Shown here: one piece after another, positions 6,614 to 9,111 of the stretch | How the letters are laid out: every line of letters starts with the position of its first letter | Position numbering within the stretch: position 1 is the first letter of the stretch | Origin: Pseudomonadota bacterium | GTDB lineage: Bacteria > Desulfobacterota > DSM-4660 > Desulfatiglandales > B25-G16 | Assembly: GCA_015223015.1 (NCBI GenBank) | Contig: JADFWK010000132.1 | Coordinates: 1-9,111 of the forward strand | Direction: 5' to 3' | DNA length: 9,111 nt | Notes under the pieces: model-generated | Databases searched by the model: none | What the model was told of the DNA's origin: nothing | What the model saw: the letters and a program-made list of their open reading frames with translations, nothing else | Position numbers and translations under genes: made by a program

Positions 6614-7563
6614 TTCTGGCAGCAGACTACTCGCACCTATCCACACACATTACCATGATTCAAAAGGATGGGATCATAATAGTAGACAAGGACTCTGGAC
6701 CCAGCTCATTCAAGGTGGTTGAGAAAATTAAGGGTCTGACGAAGGCAAAAAAGGCCGGTCATGCAGGGACACTGGATCCCTTTGCAAGTGGGGTACTGGT
6801 AATTCTCTTGAACCAGGGAACCAAGTTATCCTCTTTTCTGATGTCCCAAGATAAGGTTTACAGAGCGGCTCTCAGGCTCGGAATAGAAACAGATACACAG
6901 GATTTGACAGGACGAATCATCAAAATAAGACACATAGGAGTGTTACCAGAGGATACTATCACAGAGAAGACTCAGCAATTTGTAGGTACGATTAAGCAGG
7001 TTCCCCCCGTTTTTTCAGCGCTTCATTATAAGGGGAGGCGGGCGTATGAATTGGCGCGAAGCGGGGTTGCCGTCGATCTTGAGGAAAGGGAGGTAAGGAT
7101 TGAATATATCAACGTCTTACGTGTAGATCTTCCCACGGTCTGGATTGAGGTTTGCTGCAGTTCTGGTACCTATATCAGAGCCCTTGCAGCGGATTTGGGG
7201 AGAAGTCTGGGTGCAGGGGCACACCTAACGTTTTTGAGGAGAATGCATAGTGGCCCATTTCATGTGGATGATGCCTTTACGGTAACACAAGTCAGTGAAT
7301 ATCTCTTCAACAACAGGGTTGATGATGTGATAATACCACTGAAACAAGCATTGAAAGGGATGATGGAGGTCGAAATATCCGATGCACTGGCAAGAAAGAT
7401 TAGGAGCGGTCATAAGCCGAATAGAGAGGAACTCTGTGGGCAAAATCCCTCATCTCTTAATTCAGGTGACTCTCTCAAGGCAGTAGTAGGGGAGGAATTG
7501 GTTGCAGTCTTAGAAGAAGACAGTGATGGATATAAAATATTAAGAGGGTTTTCACATAACTAG
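6610..7563 (+). CDS. truB: tRNA pseudouridine(55) synthase TruB
   Basis: TruB converts U55 in the T loop of most elongator tRNAs to pseudouridine and also acts as a tRNA-folding chaperone. The 317-residue reading frame contains the catalytic motif GHAGTLDPFASG (50-61) with nucleophile Asp56. It also has Tyr84 in the DKVYRAALRLG segment, VPPVFSALHYKGRRAYELA, CSSGTYIRALAADLG (from Cys183, with Tyr188 and Arg190), and a C-terminal PUA/TruB_C-like region ending EDSDGYKILRGF. ATG 6610 overlaps the nrnA stop (ATGA) and has AGGG 3 nt upstream. ATG 6655, with no SD, would give the product start MIQKDGIIIVDK, closer to most TruB proteins. The first 15 residues are therefore uncertain. Confidence 0.93.
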   Translation: MILAADYSHLSTHITMIQKDGIIIVDKDSGPSSFKVVEKIKGLTKAKKAGHAGTLDPFASGVLVILLNQGTKLSSFLMSQDKVYRAALRLGIETDTQDLTGRIIKIRHIGVLPEDTITEKTQQFVGTIKQVPPVFSALHYKGRRAYELARSGVAVDLEEREVRIEYINVLRVDLPTVWIEVCCSSGTYIRALAADLGRSLGAGAHLTFLRRMHSGPFHVDDAFTVTQVSEYLFNNRVDDVIIPLKQALKGMMEVEISDALARKIRSGHKPNREELCGQNPSSLNSGDSLKAVVGEELVAVLEEDSDGYKILRGFSHN

Positions 7564-7564
7564 G

Positions 7565-7572
7565 TAAGGAGG
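7565..7572 (+). promoter_or_regulatory. Strong ribosome binding site of rpsO
   Basis: TAAGGAGG ends 7 nt before GTG 7580. It is the best-matched and best-spaced Shine-Dalgarno sequence in the window. It settles the choice of the GTG start and fits the high output expected for a ribosomal protein gene. Confidence 0.85.
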
Positions 7573-7579
7573 AATTAAA

Positions 7580-7849
7580 GTGGTTTTAACAAGCAAAGAC
7601 AAAGAGGAGATTATTGATCAATTCAAGGTACATGAAAAGGATACCGGTTCATCAAATGTTCAGATTGCCCTTTTGACAAAACGGATTAACGACCTTACCG
7701 GTCATTTTAAGGTACATCCCAAAGACCATCACTCGAGGAGGGGCCTTTTGAAAATGGTTGGTCAAAGAAGGCGCCTTTTGAACTATGTTAGACTGAAAGA
7801 TGCAGAGCAATATAAGACGCTCATTCAAGAATTAGGTCTGAGGAAATAG
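7580..7849 (+). CDS. rpsO: 30S ribosomal protein S15
   Basis: S15 is a primary binding protein of the 16S rRNA central domain and contacts 23S rRNA in an intersubunit bridge. The 89-residue product has the normal length and the family's helical layout. [16 protein letters not shown] (about 21-36) is followed by [19 protein letters not shown] (39-57), containing the rRNA-contacting [11 protein letters not shown] segment, and then by [13 protein letters not shown]. The GTG start is supported by a strong SD 7 nt upstream. The gene begins 16 bp after truB and is followed by pnp after 39 bp with no hairpin-plus-T-run between, so rpsO and pnp are probably co-transcribed as in Escherichia coli. S15 represses its own translation in several bacteria, but I cannot identify the target structure here. 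Confidence 0.98.
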   Translation: MVLTSKDKEEIIDQFKVHEKDTGSSNVQIALLTKRINDLTGHFKVHPKDHHSRRGLLKMVGQRRRLLNYVRLKDAEQYKTLIQELGLRK

Positions 7850-7888
7850 GAGGCATGAAAAATAATTTAATGAAAGGGGATAATAGGA

Positions 7889-9111
7889 ATGATTAAGAAT
7901 GTAACAGCACACGTCAATGGTAAGACCCTAAACATTGAAACTGGTAGGGTCGCCCGTGAAGCTAGCGGAGCCGTAATCGTAACAATGGGAGAGACGGTTG
8001 TCCTGGTGACAGTGGTTTCTACTGATAAGGTAAGAGAGGGTATCGACTTTCTCCCCTTGACAGTTGATTTTCAAGAGATGTCGTATTCGGCAGGGAAGAT
8101 CCCAGGTAATTTTTTTCGTCGGGATATGGGGCGGCCAAGCGAAAAGGAGACCTTGACTTCTCGATTGATAGATAGGCCTCTCAGGCCTCTTTTCCCTCAG
8201 AACTACAACTTTGAGACCCAGATAATCGCCAGTGTCTTATCCTTTGACAAACAGAATGACCCTGCCCCTTTGGGCATCTTTGGTGCATCTGCTGCCACCA
8301 CCATATCGGATATCCCCTTTGGAGGTCCGGTTGGCAGTGCACAGATAGGTAGGGTTGATGGCAAACTTATTGCCTTCCCCACTTTAGAGGAGCAAGAAAA
8401 GAGCGATTTGAATCTGATTGTGGCTGGAACAAAGACAGATGTTGTTATGGTGGAAGGGGATGGTACGTTTGTCTCAGAAGATGACATGCTCGAGGCTATT
8501 TTTTTCGGTCACCGAGCCTTGCAGCCTATTATTGATATGCAGATAGAGCTGCAAGATGCCGTCGGAAAGGAAAAGCGGCATTTTCTCACTCCTTCAAAAG
8601 ATGAAGAATTGATGCTCAAGGTGAGAGAAATCGGTGAATCTCACATAAAGGAGGCGCTATCTATATCAGAGAAGGTGGCGCGACAAAACAAGATGTCCGA
8701 GGCCGTTGATTATGTAATGCAATCACTCAGAGAAGAATATGAAGATAAGGAGAGAGAAATCCGCGATGCGATTTACGATCTAGAGAAGAAATTAGTCAGG
8801 GACAAAGTGTTGAGAGAGGGCAAAAGAATCGATGGCAGGTCCTTCACTGAGGTAAGACCTATTGAGTGTTTGGTGGGCATTTTACCGCGGGTTCATGGAT
8901 CGGCCCTATTTACCAGAGGTGAAACCCAAGCCATGGCTGTGACGACTCTGGGCACTGAAAGTGATGAACAGAAGATAGAATCAATCTATGGAGACACGTA
9001 TAGAGGATTCACCTTTCACTATAATTTTCCTCCCTTTAGTGTTGGTGAGGCCAAAAGATTGGGAGCTCCGGGCAGGAGAGAGATTGGGCACGGTGCCCTT
9101 GCGAGAAGGGC
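7889..9111 (+). CDS. pnp: Polyribonucleotide nucleotidyltransferase (PNPase), 5' part
   Basis: PNPase degrades RNA 3' to 5' with phosphate and belongs to the degradosome in many bacteria. The frame is open from ATG 7889 to the window edge, 407 complete codons of a protein usually near 700 residues. It covers the first RNase PH-like domain with GNFFRRDMGRPSEKETLTSR (73-92) and RPLRPLFP (96-103), and the all-alpha linker domain (about 235-305). The start of the second RNase PH domain follows, with LREGKRIDGR (308-317), LPRVHGSALFTRGETQ (332-347) and HYNFPPFSVGE (377-387). The catalytic residues of the second core and the KH and S1 domains lie outside the window. AAGGGG (7874-7879) sits 9 nt before the ATG. 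The gene is cut only by the window boundary; no frameshift is seen. Confidence 0.97.
   Translation, partial: MIKNVTAHVNGKTLNIETGRVAREASGAVIVTMGETVVLVTVVSTDKVREGIDFLPLTVDFQEMSYSAGKIPGNFFRRDMGRPSEKETLTSRLIDRPLRPLFPQNYNFETQIIASVLSFDKQNDPAPLGIFGASAATTISDIPFGGPVGSAQIGRVDGKLIAFPTLEEQEKSDLNLIVAGTKTDVVMVEGDGTFVSEDDMLEAIFFGHRALQPIIDMQIELQDAVGKEKRHFLTPSKDEELMLKVREIGESHIKEALSISEKVARQNKMSEAVDYVMQSLREEYEDKEREIRDAIYDLEKKLVRDKVLREGKRIDGRSFTEVRPIECLVGILPRVHGSALFTRGETQAMAVTTLGTESDEQKIESIYGDTYRGFTFHYNFPPFSVGEAKRLGAPGRREIGHGALARR

Noticed and set aside
7855..7896. 13-codon frame with AGGAGG immediately upstream, between rpsO and pnp
   Set aside because: The SD-like sequence is partly the rpsO stop region and sits 1 nt from the ATG, and the frame overlaps the pnp start. 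It is too short and badly spaced to support.
1..9111. Search for a mobile element, defence system, CRISPR or new gene system
   Set aside because: All long reading frames on the plus strand are conserved housekeeping genes in a conserved order. I saw no transposase, long terminal inverted repeats, spaced direct-repeat array or unassigned large gene.

Overview
The window is a bacterial translation and RNA-metabolism operon, all on the + strand. In order it holds a tRNA-Gly gene, rimP, nusA, infB, a DUF503 (YlxP-like) gene, rbfA, a DHH/DHHA1 phosphoesterase (nrnA-like), truB, rpsO and the first ~407 codons of pnp. Many bacteria share this nusA-infB-rbfA-truB-rpsO-pnp backbone. DUF503 lies between infB and rbfA, and the DHH phosphoesterase between rbfA and truB. 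The ylxR and L7Ae-like genes that Firmicutes carry between nusA and infB are absent. This combination suggests Desulfobacterota (the former Deltaproteobacteria). That is an inference from gene order and protein flavour, and I cannot name a species.

Region by region: bases 1-119 hold no gene, only a fragment resembling a dispersed palindromic repeat and a short direct repeat. A well-formed sigma70-type promoter (TTGACT, 17 bp, TATAAA) at 120-148 drives tRNA-Gly(CCC) at 166-241. A leader of about 118 nt with several small potential hairpins follows, then an intrinsic terminator at 360-383 just before rimP. rimP, nusA and infB follow closely, and the infB start overlaps the nusA stop by 8 bp. 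DUF503 starts 1 bp after the infB stop. The two loosest junctions are DUF503-rbfA (178 bp, with a short SD-preceded mini-ORF) and rbfA-nrnA (93 bp). nrnA and truB overlap by ATGA if truB uses its upstream start. rpsO has the cleanest ribosome binding site in the window, and pnp follows after 39 bp and runs off the right edge.

The genes act together in making and using ribosomes and in turning over RNA. RimP and RbfA mature the 30S subunit and S15 is an early 30S assembly protein. IF2 starts translation, NusA couples RNA polymerase to elongation and termination, and TruB modifies tRNA. PNPase and the NrnA-like enzyme degrade RNA and its terminal oligonucleotides. With the tRNA as promoter-proximal gene and a terminator between it and rimP, termination and readthrough probably set expression of the protein genes, comparable to metY-rimP-nusA-infB in Escherichia coli.

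I found no mobile element, CRISPR array, defence locus or new multi-gene system. The points worth a second look are regulatory: the tRNA-led leader, whose terminator stem repeats the tRNA acceptor-stem sequence, and the unusual spacing and weak ribosome binding sites around rbfA and nrnA.
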